A stretch of DNA of 64,000 nucleotides from Cornus controversa (taxonomy: Eukaryota > Streptophyta > Magnoliopsida > Cornales > Cornaceae), in the NCBI GenBank assembly GCA_026545225.1, contig CM048850.1, positions 27,023,797 through 27,087,796 on the forward strand, in the 5' to 3' direction. The notes beneath the pieces are model-generated. The model was given only the letters and a program-made list of their open reading frames with translations, was not told the origin of the DNA and searched no databases. The stretch's first letter is position 1, and each line of letters begins with the position of its first letter. The position numbers and the translations under genes are program-made. This document shows, in pieces, positions 1-10,933 of this stretch.

Positions 1-215
1 ATTTCCCGAAAAAGGGTAAATTGTTCCTCGAGCTAAGGGTTTCGGTTTGAACCGAATAAAAGGAATTTTTGGTAAGGTCTAGGGTTGAAAATTTGGGAAT
101 TAACTTCCAAGCTTAGGATTTGAGGTAGGGGTGCGGAATTATTCTTTATTTTGATTCTATAGGTCACATACTTTTGACATGAATGTTATTTTGAGATTTT
201 GTGAAAATATAAATT

Positions 216-218
<3 letters not shown>

Positions 219-256
<38 letters not shown>
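219..256. repeat. (TA)n microsatellite, left flank of long-TIR element
   Basis: An uninterrupted TA dinucleotide tract. A matching tract at about 1836-1863 lies on the other side of the 257-1835 element, so the element probably inserted into a TA array and the array was split. Confidence 0.85.
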
Positions 257-258
<2 letters not shown>

Positions 259-1831
259 TAGTGTTCAAATGCTCTCTGGTGAGTAGGGAGTAGTCTACAC
301 ACTTTTAACTCTAGCCTTCGGATTTAATCCTAAGGTTGTTAATTAAAATAAGGTTCTCTACTCTTATATTAGGAAAGTTATCAAAATTTAATTTCTATTA
401 AACACTAATAATGTAAAATGACAATAATATATATTATTTTTTAAAAAAACTGTTATGGAAACCCAAGAAACTATGAAAATTATATTCAATATAATTGTGA
501 TTATCTCTATTATATATGATACATAGAATTTAATATAAATAAAATTTAGATACAAGGTCTGAAATGATTCTATGAAAAACTTTACTTCTAATATATATTA
601 TTTAAATTTTCAGGTAATAAATTTAAAACGCCAGGAAGATGAAGTATTCTGCAAGACAATTTGTGAAAAAGGTTCTGTCAAAAAAAAAAAAAAGGTACAG
701 TCAAACAAAGGAATTACATCACCACGAGGAACAGCCACCAATGTAAACCACTTTCACACAAGGGCAAACAAATAAACCCAAAGTGGTCTGTGAACTTCAA
801 AACTGTCTTCATCTTTAGGTTTCTTTTTTCTAGCTTTATACATATTGCAGTAAATCCGCAACAGAAGTAAAAAAGTTCTTTTTAATAATCACATCAAAAG
901 TATTATACCAAGTCTTATCCAGTATTTATGGTTGAATAGAAGGGGCAAAGCACAAGCATTTCTGGAACGTGACAGCTAGAATCAACAAATTATTTCAACA
1001 AAAGTAATCAATAAGATCATTTTCTTTTCCGTCTTTCTGAAGAATAAATTGTATGGGCAGACGCACCAAATGGGGCTTGTAATTTCTTTTTGCCCATTCA
1101 ATTTCATTCAACTCCCAGTTGAAGAATATAAATTTTCGTGTTTTGCTCACAATATGTAGATAGAAAAACTTTGAAATTAAAGTTGATAGAAGATAGATTT
1201 TACATTTTTTAAAGTAATTGTAGAAGCTATATATATTATTTCATATCCAAAAAACATTGTAAGCTTTCACTTCTAATAGCTAGCTGAACTTCATCTTAAG
1301 GTTAATATTTAATTACTTAAGTAAAATAATTTGTGTGAATTTAGAAACGTATAACAACTACAGGAATACAGAGAGGCTTTTAGACTCACACTTCAGATTA
1401 TACATCAATCATTAAAGAAGTGGAGTTGATTCCTGTAAGAAAGCTTAAAATCATAACACATAATTCATTTCGATAGCAAAATAGTGGGCAGGCCACAGGC
1501 AATGCATGTCGCAATATTCATAGAATCATCCCAGACATTGTATCTAAATTTTATTTATATTAAACTCTATGTACCATATATAATAGAGATAACCACAATT
1601 ATATTGAATATAATTTTCATAGTTTCTTGGTTTCCATAACAGTTTTTTTTTTAAATAATATCTATTATTGTCATTTTACATTATTAGTGTTTAATAGAAA
1701 TTACATTTTGGTAAGTTTCCTAATATAAGAGTGGAGAACCTTATTTTAATTAACAGCCTAAGGATTAAATCCGAAGGCTAGAGTTAAAAGTGTGTAGACT
1801 ACTCCCTACTCACCAGGGAGCATTTGAACAC

Positions 1832-1835
<4 letters not shown>
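257..1835. mobile_element. Non-autonomous DNA element with ~300-bp terminal inverted repeats, inserted in (TA)n
   Basis: Bases 257 to about 571 reappear as the reverse complement at about 1536-1835 with few mismatches. The outermost TIR begins AGTAGTGTTCAAATGCTC and includes GGTGAGTAGGGAGTAGTC. The central spacer (about 572-1535) has no recognisable transposase or protein. Both ends abut TA repeats, so the target duplication cannot be read; it is either TA or hidden in the array. Superfamily is uncertain: long TIRs recall fold-back or Mutator-like elements, while the preference for (TA)n recalls Micron-type MITEs. Confidence 0.8.
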
Positions 1836-1867
<32 letters not shown>

Positions 1868-3593
1868 CGTAATATGGATTCATAAACATCACCTTGATAT
1901 TTATGAATCCATATTGCGAATTGTGTTCATTGAGAAATGTTGTGAAAGTTGATTCCATGTGTAGAGTAAAGGCATGAAAAGAAGATTTTCTTGAAAATGC
2001 ATTGGTTGTGATTTCCATAAAATGGGTGATTTTCATTGTGACAAGCTTGAGGTGAAAGTGTGTGCATTAATTTGACATAGGTTATGCATTAAGTGAGAAT
2101 TGTGAATTTTGTGCATTTATGTGATAAGTGTACATTATGTGAAAAGCGCGTTTTGGGACATGTGTGAGAATTAAGAAGAGCCCGGAGCCCTAGGGTGCAA
2201 GGCCCAAAACTTGGTCAAGCGGATGTCGCTTCCGTCGAGTTAGCAACCCGTAAAGCATAAGTAGAGTTTGTGGTTTCGAATAAACCCTTACTATGGAATT
2301 GTGACAAACAGAAGTCCTCAGTTGAGTTGATTTTCAGATTATACGTGGTGTGAGTTTACTTGTGAATTGTGACTTCATATAAATTGTCATATATTGAAAT
2401 GTGAAGCATCACTCATGATTTCTAAAACTTGTATATTTTAAGTGTGAAAAGTATGGATACTTTTCATATAGTCATGTAGAGATTTCATATGCATTTATGT
2501 ATGGCTGCCTGAGTTAGGATAGAGTCAGGTGGATCATTCCTACTGGGCGTAGTTGTATACTCACCCTCCTCCCCCAAACTTTTTTAAGATAAAGCTCCCT
2601 TATAGGACGAGGCATAGAGCTTAGAGTGGATTTTGAGTTTCTTTTTGGATTCCTTTTGGACATATGTATATAGAGGTCCATGCCAGCTTGTGGCATGTCG
2701 ACCATAACTTTTGTGTTGTCTTTACATTTGTTTCCTTTTACGTATACGAACTTCAAATGTAAATGCCACATATGACACAACTTGAAATCTTGAAAAATAT
2801 ATGTTTTATGAATTCCCATATATAATTTGTGGAAGATGTAGGAATGATGAATCTTTTGAACTTCTTCATGTATAACTTTGAGAATGGTATGAGCAATGGA
2901 CCTTTTTGTATCCTTTCATATACGGAAATGTGGGAATGGTTTTGGAAATGAGGATTGTATATTTCTTATCTTGCCATGTATATTAAGGATCATTATGGAC
3001 ATTAAACCTTAAGGGAATGAATGATTTAGAGTGTGAAATGCATGTACCTAATCTTTATAAGGTGCAAAAACATGAATTTTGTGGAGTTTTACTCATGTCT
3101 TGGGTTGCAAATGAGTATGTGAATATAGAGAATGCTTATACACTTGTGAAAATCAGGTTTTGAGGTTTTTGAACTTTCGGTCGCCTAGTCTCTACAGCAG
3201 TCGACTGAAACTGTGAGATACCGAACATTTGCAAATGGGGTACCTGTTTCAGACAACTGAAGGAAGGCTTCAGCCGACTGAAAGCTTCTTTTTAGCTGAC
3301 TGAAGCTACCCTTCAGCCGACCAATAGAATTGGAAACCTGAAGGTCAACTGAACCCAAGTTTCAACTGACCAAAGAAGGTTCCAGCCGACCGAAACCTGG
3401 ACAGAATTGGAATTTTTTAAACTTTAGATATGAGTGAGTATGTATAGATGCATAGACTAGTGTGGGACCCATTGTGATGGGTATTAATGAGCATATGCCA
3501 ATGTAATGACATACATAAAAAAAGCTTCTGCATCATTTAATTTTAAGATAATTATGTGTGAGGTTAAAGAAATGAGATGAGGGCGTGACAACT

Positions 3594-3605
3594 TGGTATT
3601 AGAGC
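3594..3605 (+). other. tRNA-iMet type primer-binding site
   Basis: TGGTATTAGAGC differs by one base from the common plant primer-binding site TGGTATCAGAGC. It lies three bases after the LTR end GTGACA at 3590, the expected spacing for an LTR retrotransposon on the plus strand. Confidence 0.75.
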
Positions 3606-3705
3606 ATGGTACCATAGTAGAGTCATTGATGAATAATGGTTTGGTTATTGATTTCATCATTCACCCCTCATTTTCATCGCTCCTAACCGGGTGTCGAAAA
3701 TCAAG

Positions 3706-4706
3706 GCATGACAACCCCCACTACAATCAGAGTTGAACGTTGCTTTCTGACTGCTTCATCCTCCTCTACCCTTAGGTACTTATGAGCCCAGATGTTTAAT
3801 TCTCCCATATCCTTCGGGATACTTTTCACTAAAGACTTATGAAGGCCTTCTTTGGGTAGTACGACTATCTTGAAGGCTTCAACTGCTGTTACTTGATCGC
3901 ATTAGTCAATTATTGACATCTCTAAGTTGAACAGAGTCAGAAAGGCTTTCAGTGTCTCTCCTTTTGCCTGTCTCATAGTAAATAGAGAGGAAATTGTTCT
4001 CTTCCACTTCCTATTTCCCACGTATTGGGCAACGAACAGTTCACAGAGCCTAGCAAAATTGGAAATTGATTGGGGTAGCTGTTGTTTGAACAACAATAGA
4101 GCTTCCCCGGAAAGACTAGCAAGGAAGACCTTGCACATTAAAGGATCATTATCTACTTCTAGTGTCATCTTCTGTTGGTATTGGTATATTAGCTCCATCG
4201 GATCCACAAAGGTTGGCATGGTGAATTTTAAAGACGTGTCAGCTCTTGTGATTTCATACGTAAAGGGAGACTCGATCATTCGAGTGGTCATCAGGGATAG
4301 ATCTGCTGGATTCTAGGCCCTGTCACTCCTCAATGCATCAATCTCCCTTTACATCTGCAATCTCCACTCAGGATAGTCACGGTTCAAATCATTCCGATTG
4401 GCCTCTGGCTGCTGAGCGTATTGGTTGTCGCCTCTTGCATGATTATGGTTTTGTCCCTCCATAAATGGATGACTAGAATCCACATCCTCATCTCGCCTGT
4501 GACCCAATCCTTCTCGATTCTTGAACCAATGTACTCTTTCTCGAAGGTTATTAACTTTTTGCCAAAAGGCTTCATTTTGTTGGATCAGTATTTGTACATC
4601 TGGGTGGGCACCCTGGTCTCTTCCCTGCTTTACGAGATTGCTCCTTAAATTTCTAGGTGGTCTGCCTAGCTTGCTGCATCATACGTATTTCTCCTTGTGC
4701 CCACCA
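3706..4706 (-). pseudogene. Decayed Ty3/gypsy-type gag (retrotransposon gag domain)
   Basis: The open stretch 4291-3902 (129 codons) matches the plant Ty3/gypsy gag domain pattern: SPFTYEI near its start, then FTMPTF, DPLMCKVFLASLSGEAL, FARLCELF and FNLEM near the end. A single TAA at 3902-3904 interrupts it, and the same frame then stays open for about 65 more codons to near 3706 with gag-like residues, so a nonsense mutation divides one former ORF. A likely start ATG at 4706-4704 is followed by a stop about 13 codons later, so the N-terminal part is also broken. No protease or polymerase follows; the element is truncated where it meets the plus-strand LTR-element leader. Confidence 0.75.
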
Positions 4707-4736
4707 TGATTGTAACCTCAAACAAATCCTTCACTT

Positions 4737-4755
4737 CCCACAGACGACGCCAAAG
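4737..4755 (-). other. Primer-binding-site region of the minus-strand gag element
   Basis: Read on the minus strand, CTTTGGCGTCGTCTGTGGG directly follows the LTR end. It resembles the TTTGGCGCCGTCTGTGGG leader seen just inside many plant Ty3/gypsy (Tat/Athila-like) LTRs, with one change. Assignment to that lineage is inference. Confidence 0.55.
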
Positions 4756-5037
4756 TGTTGATCTAAAAATTTGATCAACCTAGATGGGTCAATCAATCCC
4801 TTGCCAACCACTCAATATTCAAGAGAAATAAAAAATAATATTTTTCCTTACTTTCAATCTCCCCTTTTAGGGAATGCCTTACACCTTTTTATACAATGTA
4901 GGATGTGATCCCTCCCCATAGGGTTCAAGATCTTACTTCCTTATTCTATTTGGACTAAATTACTTCTTTCCTTATGGCCTTGCTTCTTTGTTGAAGCTGG
5001 ACTCTTGTGGGCCTCATGTTAGGTTCAGCCTGCTACA
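4756..5037 (-). repeat. 5' LTR of the minus-strand gag element (282 bp)
   Basis: On the minus strand it starts TGTAGCAGGCTGAACC and ends GATCAACA, giving TG...CA ends. A TATA-like ATTGTATAAAAAGG lies inside it near 4890-4905. It sits immediately outside the primer-binding region and gag. No second LTR copy was found in the window, so a target duplication cannot be tested. Confidence 0.55.
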
Positions 5038-6593
5038 AACGGATCTTTGATGTGGGCATTAGACCCAATAGATATGGGCCTTAGACCCAATAGTTGGGAA
5101 TTTTTCCCTCTCTAGGTATATTCTAGTTTGTCCTTAGTCATAAGTTGTTTGTGAGTTGTTCCAAAGGAAATGGGGGTAAAATGGATTTTTTTTAAAAAAA
5201 AAAAATATTCATGTACATGGATTATCATTCTTGGCAAATTAGAGGCTCATTCGGACCTCTTTGAAGATAATATTATCCTATGTTTGTCAAGTGGTATGAT
5301 GGTCTAAGTATGCCTAAGCAAACTAGGACAAACAAACAAATTTGAACAAGAAATGGTATCCAATTTGCAATTCATGTAATATGCAATTCATAAATGACAG
5401 AGCGGAAATTATGAAAGTTAATGAAGGAACAAAAAATCAACTTTGAATTCAGAAAGTATAAATAAAGAGAACTTTGAAAATATTATTAATCAATGATTAT
5501 TCTGCTCTCTGTGTATATATAATGGAGAAAACCTAGCTACACAAGTAAATATAACAGAATAAGAAAAACTAAAAAGAAGCCCAAAATGACATTATGTCTA
5601 AAAATTACGAAAAAATAGGAGATAAATCTAATCATTAAAAACTACTAATACCAAAAGAATTCAAGTCCATTTAGACCTCTAACACAAATTCAAATATTCA
5701 ATCGTCTTTCTATAGCACTAAAAAAGGCGATTTCAGGGTTCGGGACCCTAAACGATGGAATTTGGCTGAAACTAACATATATTACAAACATAACTTGTGA
5801 GTATTAATCAGTGGTCTATTTTCAATCAAAAAATAGGTCTCAACATGTCAAAATGGACTCAATGAAATTGTCCCAAAAAATGTGCCAGCATGTCCTTTTG
5901 GACTTTTCATCGTCCAAATAGGCCATATAGGCTTCGACAATCAATTCTTCATTAATAAACTTAGGTCAGAAACAACCTAGGTCCTAACTCAAGGATGAGA
6001 TAGTCCAAGATTGATCCGAATGGCTCAAAATCAACATGAAAACATAGATCCTGCAAGTGAGAAGAAAAAATTGAAGATGGTGCTATCAATTTCCCATAAT
6101 TTGATAGGTGGGAAAGTAAAGATTTCCAGTCATGAATACCAATTTCCAATTCTACTATCTCCTATTTCTTTTCCTCCATGTTTAGGGATAGTTATTTTTT
6201 TTTAACCTACCTAGAGGAAAGGGTTTTACGAGTACTCAACTGATCAACCTTTTCTTTTGTTTTTTCCGAATTGGGACAGACAACTATGTAGAAAAAGTAA
6301 GAAATGAAAAAAAGTAGAGAATTTTATTAAAATATATAAGAAAAGATAGTTAGACCTCTCTTATATAGAAAATGAAAAATATATGAGAGCATTGAAATTT
6401 AACTAAATGTCTTGCACTTCTCTTCGTGATCCCAAGTGTTTACCTTCATCTAATCACTGACAGTATAATAATGATAGTTCAAACTCAGAATTCATGATTT
6501 CTCATAAAACAATCTTATCAACAACCCCCCCCCCCCCCCCAACTTTTTCAAAACCCTTTTATAGTAGTGTGAAAGTTGTAACTCACAATATAA
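5038..6593. other. Intergenic, no gene recognised
   Basis: AT-rich sequence without coding signal. A short direct repeat around 'ttagacccaatag' occurs at about 5065-5094. Segment 5400-5900 looks like old repeat sequence that I cannot classify. A C-homopolymer of about 16 bases lies at 6525-6540. Confidence 0.5.
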
Positions 6594-6919
6594 GGGCCTA
6601 TTTGATAACTTGGTCTTTTTTTGTTTTCTGTTGTTATTTTCAAAAATTGAGAAGTTACAATAAGAAATGCATTTTCATTTCAGGAAAAGAAAAACAGTGT
6701 TAAAAAATTGTCAACTGATCAAAGATAAGTTGAAAATTTCACAACGAAGCTAGCATTTCTAGTTTTCATTTTTGAGAAAACTGTAGTAATGTTAAAAAAT
6801 TGACAACAGATATTACCAAACGTATTCTACTTTTAACAGAAATGACAACACAGTTGATTTTCAGTTTTTATTTTTTTTTAAATTGAAAAAGAAAAACAAT
6901 AGCGTTACCAAAGAGGTCC
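6594..6919. mobile_element. Tourist-like (PIF/Harbinger) MITE, 326 bp
   Basis: The terminal inverted repeats are GGGCCTATTTGATAAC on the left and, reversed, GGACCTCTTTGGTAAC on the right. The flanks carry a TAA target duplication at 6591-6593 and 6920-6922. Length, TIR start and 3-bp TAA duplication fit non-autonomous Tourist MITEs. It is noncoding. Confidence 0.7.
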
Positions 6920-7236
6920 TAAGTGAACTATATTCAATACTTGGATGTAAAAGTGAAGTGAACCAAAATCTAAAATGTCTTAAATAAAAAAATGACTAAA
7001 TCAAATCAATTTGTAACATTATTTCATAAATTGACCCCTTGTTGTAAGTCCATTGTAAAGAGGGCTTCTACAATTCCTAAACACAAAACAACTTGAGTAG
7101 CACTGACATAATTCTTTTGAGTTAGTGTCGTCATGGTCCACTAAGAACCCTCTGGTGTTTCTTTTAAAATAAAAAAATACTTTTATAAAATTGTTGTCCG
7201 TACAAAGTAAGTCAGGTGTTTGGTGATACATTATGA

Positions 7237-8144
7237 TTAGGGGGTGCAAAAATCCGCTTAAACTGAAAAACCAAACCGATCCAGTCTGAACCGAATAGTT
7301 CAGACTGGTTCTCTAACTGTTCGATTTGGACACGGTTCCAAAATTAGTGAAACCGTTATTTCGCGGTTTGAACACGGGTTTAAAAATTACAAAACCGGTT
7401 CGAACCGAACTGATCCGTTAGTTTTGCACATATATGTTAAATTATTTAGTATATACTTCATTATCTACTGCCTACATACTTATTATACATTTACAATTAT
7501 ACACATAATTTCCTCTTAAGATAAAACTCATACTTCTATTTTTATTCAAACCTAATTTCTACTGTTTTATTCTCTTTCCCCTATTCTATTTCCATCATCT
7601 ATTTGTTTTCATATTTCATATAGCATGCCACAAAATAACACTTGTATTGTAATCTCAATAATTGTGACTATTTTGCAAGTAAAAGTAATGAGTTATTTAT
7701 TTATTTATTAGATATACTGATACATGTAACCAACCCATGCTTTCCATTGAGATTGTATAACATACTACTACTTGTTGGTTTGGGTGAATGTTGCTTAGCT
7801 TGATTTTATTCAAAAATTGTATTACTACTTAGTACTTACAGTTTGGTTGGTTTAGCTTGATAGTTTAACTTGTCCAGAATTTGTTAATGCTCCCTCATAT
7901 AATTAATGCTTGATTGGTTTATAATAACATTAGTTTTTTAATCAAGTGAAAAAACAAATAGAAAAAAAAAATCAAGTGGAACCGTGAAACCGAATTGGAC
8001 CAAACCGGTTTCTCACGGTCCAGTTTGGTTTGATTTCATTGGTCAAATGGTCTGGACACGGTTTTAGATTTTTTGGAACCGTTAGTAGTGGTTTGGTTCT
8101 GAAAAACTCTCAATCCGGTCCAAATCGGACCGTATGCACCCCTA
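7237..8144. mobile_element. Non-autonomous hAT element, 908 bp
   Basis: A perfect 8-bp target duplication CATTATGA flanks it (7229-7236 and 8145-8152). The ends are TTAGGGGGTGCA and TGCACCCCTA, close to the TAGGGGTG ends of plant hAT elements. Subterminal regions are rich in AACCGAACC / CCGGTTT motifs. No transposase ORF is present. Confidence 0.85.
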
Positions 8145-8407
8145 CATTATGAGCCCATTTGGAAGAGCTTTTATTTAAAAAATTTGTGTTTAGATGTGTT
8201 TGGTAACTATTAGAAGCACTTTTAATAGTTACCAATTTTAGATCAGTAGAGTTTTTGAATGAAGCTGCAATTTGTAACTTTTAAAACTCCGTTAAGGGTA
8301 GAGGTTTATATATTAGGCAATTATTTCTCCTTAGAAAATTTTATCCTTTTTTATTCTTTAAAAGATAATTTCACCCCTTCTTTTATAAAGTCGTTATTGT
8401 AAAATAT

Positions 8408-9200
8408 AGGGTAAAGTGCAAAAAAAACTCCTAAATTATTGCCCTTTTGCCAATAACTCCCATGAACTACAAAGTATCCGCTCAACTATTGATTTGTTGT
8501 AATTAAGGACATATCCATCACAAAAGACAATTTTATGCTTTCTTATTAAAATTTTTCTTTATTATTAAATTATCTTTATTATCTTTTCTCTTATATAAAT
8601 ATTAATTATAAAATTTACCTTAATTTTATTATTGGTATCAATTTATCATAACAATGAAAAAAATACACAAAGTTGTAACTACCACCAAATTTAGTTATTT
8701 TCTAAAATGATTAACTTATTATTAAAAATTTACTATTAATAATAAAACTTATTATTCAAACCTTTTACCATAAAAAATATTTTTTTCATACAATATATTC
8801 ATGAAAAATTAAAAAATTACTTAAATAAAAAAGTACCTTCTTTTTCATACAACATATTCATGAAAAATTAAGAAATTACTTAACTTGTTTTAAAAAAATT
8901 TACTTAATATTTTTATAAAAAAAATTATTTCAAGAATTAAAGGTAAATTTATGCAAATTTGATGAAAAATATGTCATCAAAGTAATATGATTTTTTTCAT
9001 AATTTATTTTAATAAGAAAAATACGTTAAGTCTAATTCAATAATAAATGACATTATGATCATTTAATAAAAAATAACTAGGCATGGGAAGATTTTTGCAA
9101 CAAAATGTGATAGTTCAAGGGATTTTTTGTACAAAATATAATTTAGAGGGGTTATTTGCAAATTTAGACATAGTTTAGGGGTTTTTTTGTACTTTACCCT
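8408..9200. mobile_element. Mutator-like/TIR element, 793 bp
   Basis: Imperfect long TIRs start AGGGTAAAGTGCAAAAAAA on the left and AGGGTAAAGTACAAAAAAA reversed from the right, and stay similar for over 100 bp. A direct AAAATAT (7 bp) borders both sides (8401-8407, 9201-9207). The 'agggtaaa...aaaacccctaaa' end is common in plant Mutator-like non-autonomous families. It is noncoding and very AT-rich. Confidence 0.7.
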
Positions 9201-9207
9201 AAAATAT

Positions 9208-10035
9208 AATAAAATTCTATTAAAGGGCATTATTGTAAAATTAGAAATACAAGTATTTTAAAAATTATTATAATACCAAACACCTAAGATTTTTTTTACC
9301 AGCAATATGTTTTGATAGTTCTACTGACAAAAGCATTTTTTCCAGTTTAACAACAACCAAGACCGGCTCATATAAAGTATTTTTAAATTTATTTGGTAAC
9401 AATATCTTTTAAAGTACTTCAATTGCTAATTTTACAATAATATCATTTAATAGAGGGTCACTATATTTGATGATAGCATGACTTTAAAGAATGGATTCAA
9501 TTGTCTTTATATAAAAAAAAAGTGATAAAATTGTAAAAAGGAAAGTCAATTACCTAATTAAGATATAAAACATCTATCCAAGGCATGTGACTTAGTGATA
9601 TTTTCCCTCCATTTCACTTTACGTAGAGGGTTCGAGTCTTTCCCGTACATCTTACATTTTTTGATATTTTCAGAGAGCTTAAACATTTTCGATTCATAGA
9701 ATAAGCTTAATTAATAGAAAAGCGAGTTATAATGGTTGCCTACACATCATTTGAAAAGAAATAAATTATGAGACTGACTTTAAGTAAATAACACGGTGGG
9801 ATACTGGGATCAAATGTAAGACCATGCAATTTTAGAGAGAAAAAAAAAAGTAAATGGTTGCTTTCTGTGGAAAATATGAGATGAAGACAAAGAAGTAAAT
9901 TTAACAAATTAATTTGAGTGCGTTAAGGGTTTAAAAAGTGGGAAATTTTAATAAGAAACTATGCTTTGGACAGTCAGTCCCTCACAAGCTAACTCTGCTT
10001 GATCAGATTGTGCTAGTCTTGCAGCAAGACATGTC

Positions 10036-10094
<59 letters not shown>

Positions 10095-10481
10095 AGAAAT
10101 GTGGTATCGATCACAACTTGATGTTGATCTCTTATCTTAAAGGCCACAAATTAAGACAGCACGTGCGTGATATTATGACAGGATTAGATGTTTGTTTAAT
10201 AGATCAACTGTGCATATTAATCTAATTTTGCACTATCTACGACTTGGCTCAAAAATTTCAGCTGAAAATATTCTGTTCAATGCATTTCACAAACTTTATC
10301 TTATTATTTCACTATAAAGATGTTGAGCCTGAAATAATATTCATTGATTTTTTTTTTTTTTGCATATTGGCTGTTTTGTCTGCTATAGAGATTTCCTTTT
10401 TTGATGCCTTTATTATGAGATAATTACTGAGCAAACTCCTTTATACCTGTTTTGTTTCTTCACTGGCTGTATGGATTGTAG
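9208..10481. other. Intergenic and 5' flank or intron of the kinase exon
   Basis: No kinase or LRR coding sequence is visible here, although the exon starting at 10482 requires an upstream exon. A (TA)n tract of about 48 bases lies at 10040-10088. A pyrimidine-rich stretch followed by the acceptor TTGTAG lies at 10476-10481. Confidence 0.55.
10040..10088. repeat. (TA)n microsatellite
   Basis: About 24 TA units upstream of the kinase exon, without an identified element beside it. Confidence 0.9.
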
Positions 10482-10933
10482 AGAATGGTATGGGAAGCAA
10501 AGTGTCAACCTCTGATGATATGTACAGCTATGGTGTTCTCTTGTTGGAGCTGTTTATAGGAAAGAGGCCAACTGATGAGATGTTCAACGACGGTCGGAAC
10601 CTTCATAACCATGTGAAGATGGCTTTGCCGGATAGAGTAACTGGAATTGCAGATCCAGTCCTTCAGCTCGGGGAAGAGTGGGAGACGAGCACCAATACCA
10701 ACACCAACACCAACACAAACACCAACACCACTCGCAATCAGAGCCATGTTAGCAGTTACAAGATTCACGAGTGCTTGACTTCACTGTTTAGAATTGGAAT
10801 TGCTTGTTCAGCAGAATCTCCACATGAAAGATTGGATATCGGTGATGCTGTAACTAAGTTGCATGTCATCAAAGAAAATCTTCTCGGAAAACCTGGAGGA
10901 GGAAGAAGAATCGCAACTGCAGTTCAATCATAA
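10482..10933 (+). CDS. C-terminal kinase exon of an LRR receptor-like kinase (subfamily XII type), partial gene, likely pseudogene
   Basis: This exon encodes the C-terminal lobe of a plasma-membrane Ser/Thr receptor kinase of the EFR/Xa21-like LRR-XII type, a family of immune receptors. It begins in phase 1 after the acceptor TTGTAG, at the usual 'PEYG' junction (here ENGMGS). Subdomain IX is clear: VSTSDDMYSYGVLLLE, then GKRPTDEMF. Subdomain XI contains the expected arginine in SPHERLDIGDAV. An asparagine-threonine repeat (NTNTNTNTNT, from an AACACC-type microsatellite at about 10690-10728) expands the linker between subdomains. The stop is TAA at 10931. The LRR ectodomain, transmembrane segment and N-lobe are absent from the upstream sequence in this window, so a functional kinase is not encoded here. 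A model starting at ATG 10490 would give 147 residues lacking the ATP-binding and catalytic loops. Confidence 0.75.

Larger units (their letters stand above)
1..3590 (+). mobile_element. Long LTR of a Ty3/gypsy chromovirus-like (Tekay/Del type) element, 5' end outside window, interrupted
   Basis: The right end reads GGGCGTGACA at 3581-3590 and is followed two or three bases later by a tRNA-iMet type primer-binding site, which marks this as the 5' LTR of a plus-strand element. The LTR has no long ORF, is T/G-rich, and has a 'ctcaccctcctccccc' tract near 2562, about 1 kb before its end. Long noncoding LTRs of this design are typical of Tekay/Del chromoviruses (family knowledge). The left end is beyond base 1. 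A long-TIR element at 257-1835 splits it. Only about 110 bases of internal sequence follow the primer site before unrelated gag sequence begins on the other strand, so the element is a remnant. Confidence 0.6.

Noticed and set aside
3927-4316. Plus-strand 129-codon ORF
   Set aside because: It is a shadow of the minus-strand gag frame, which carries the recognisable domain.
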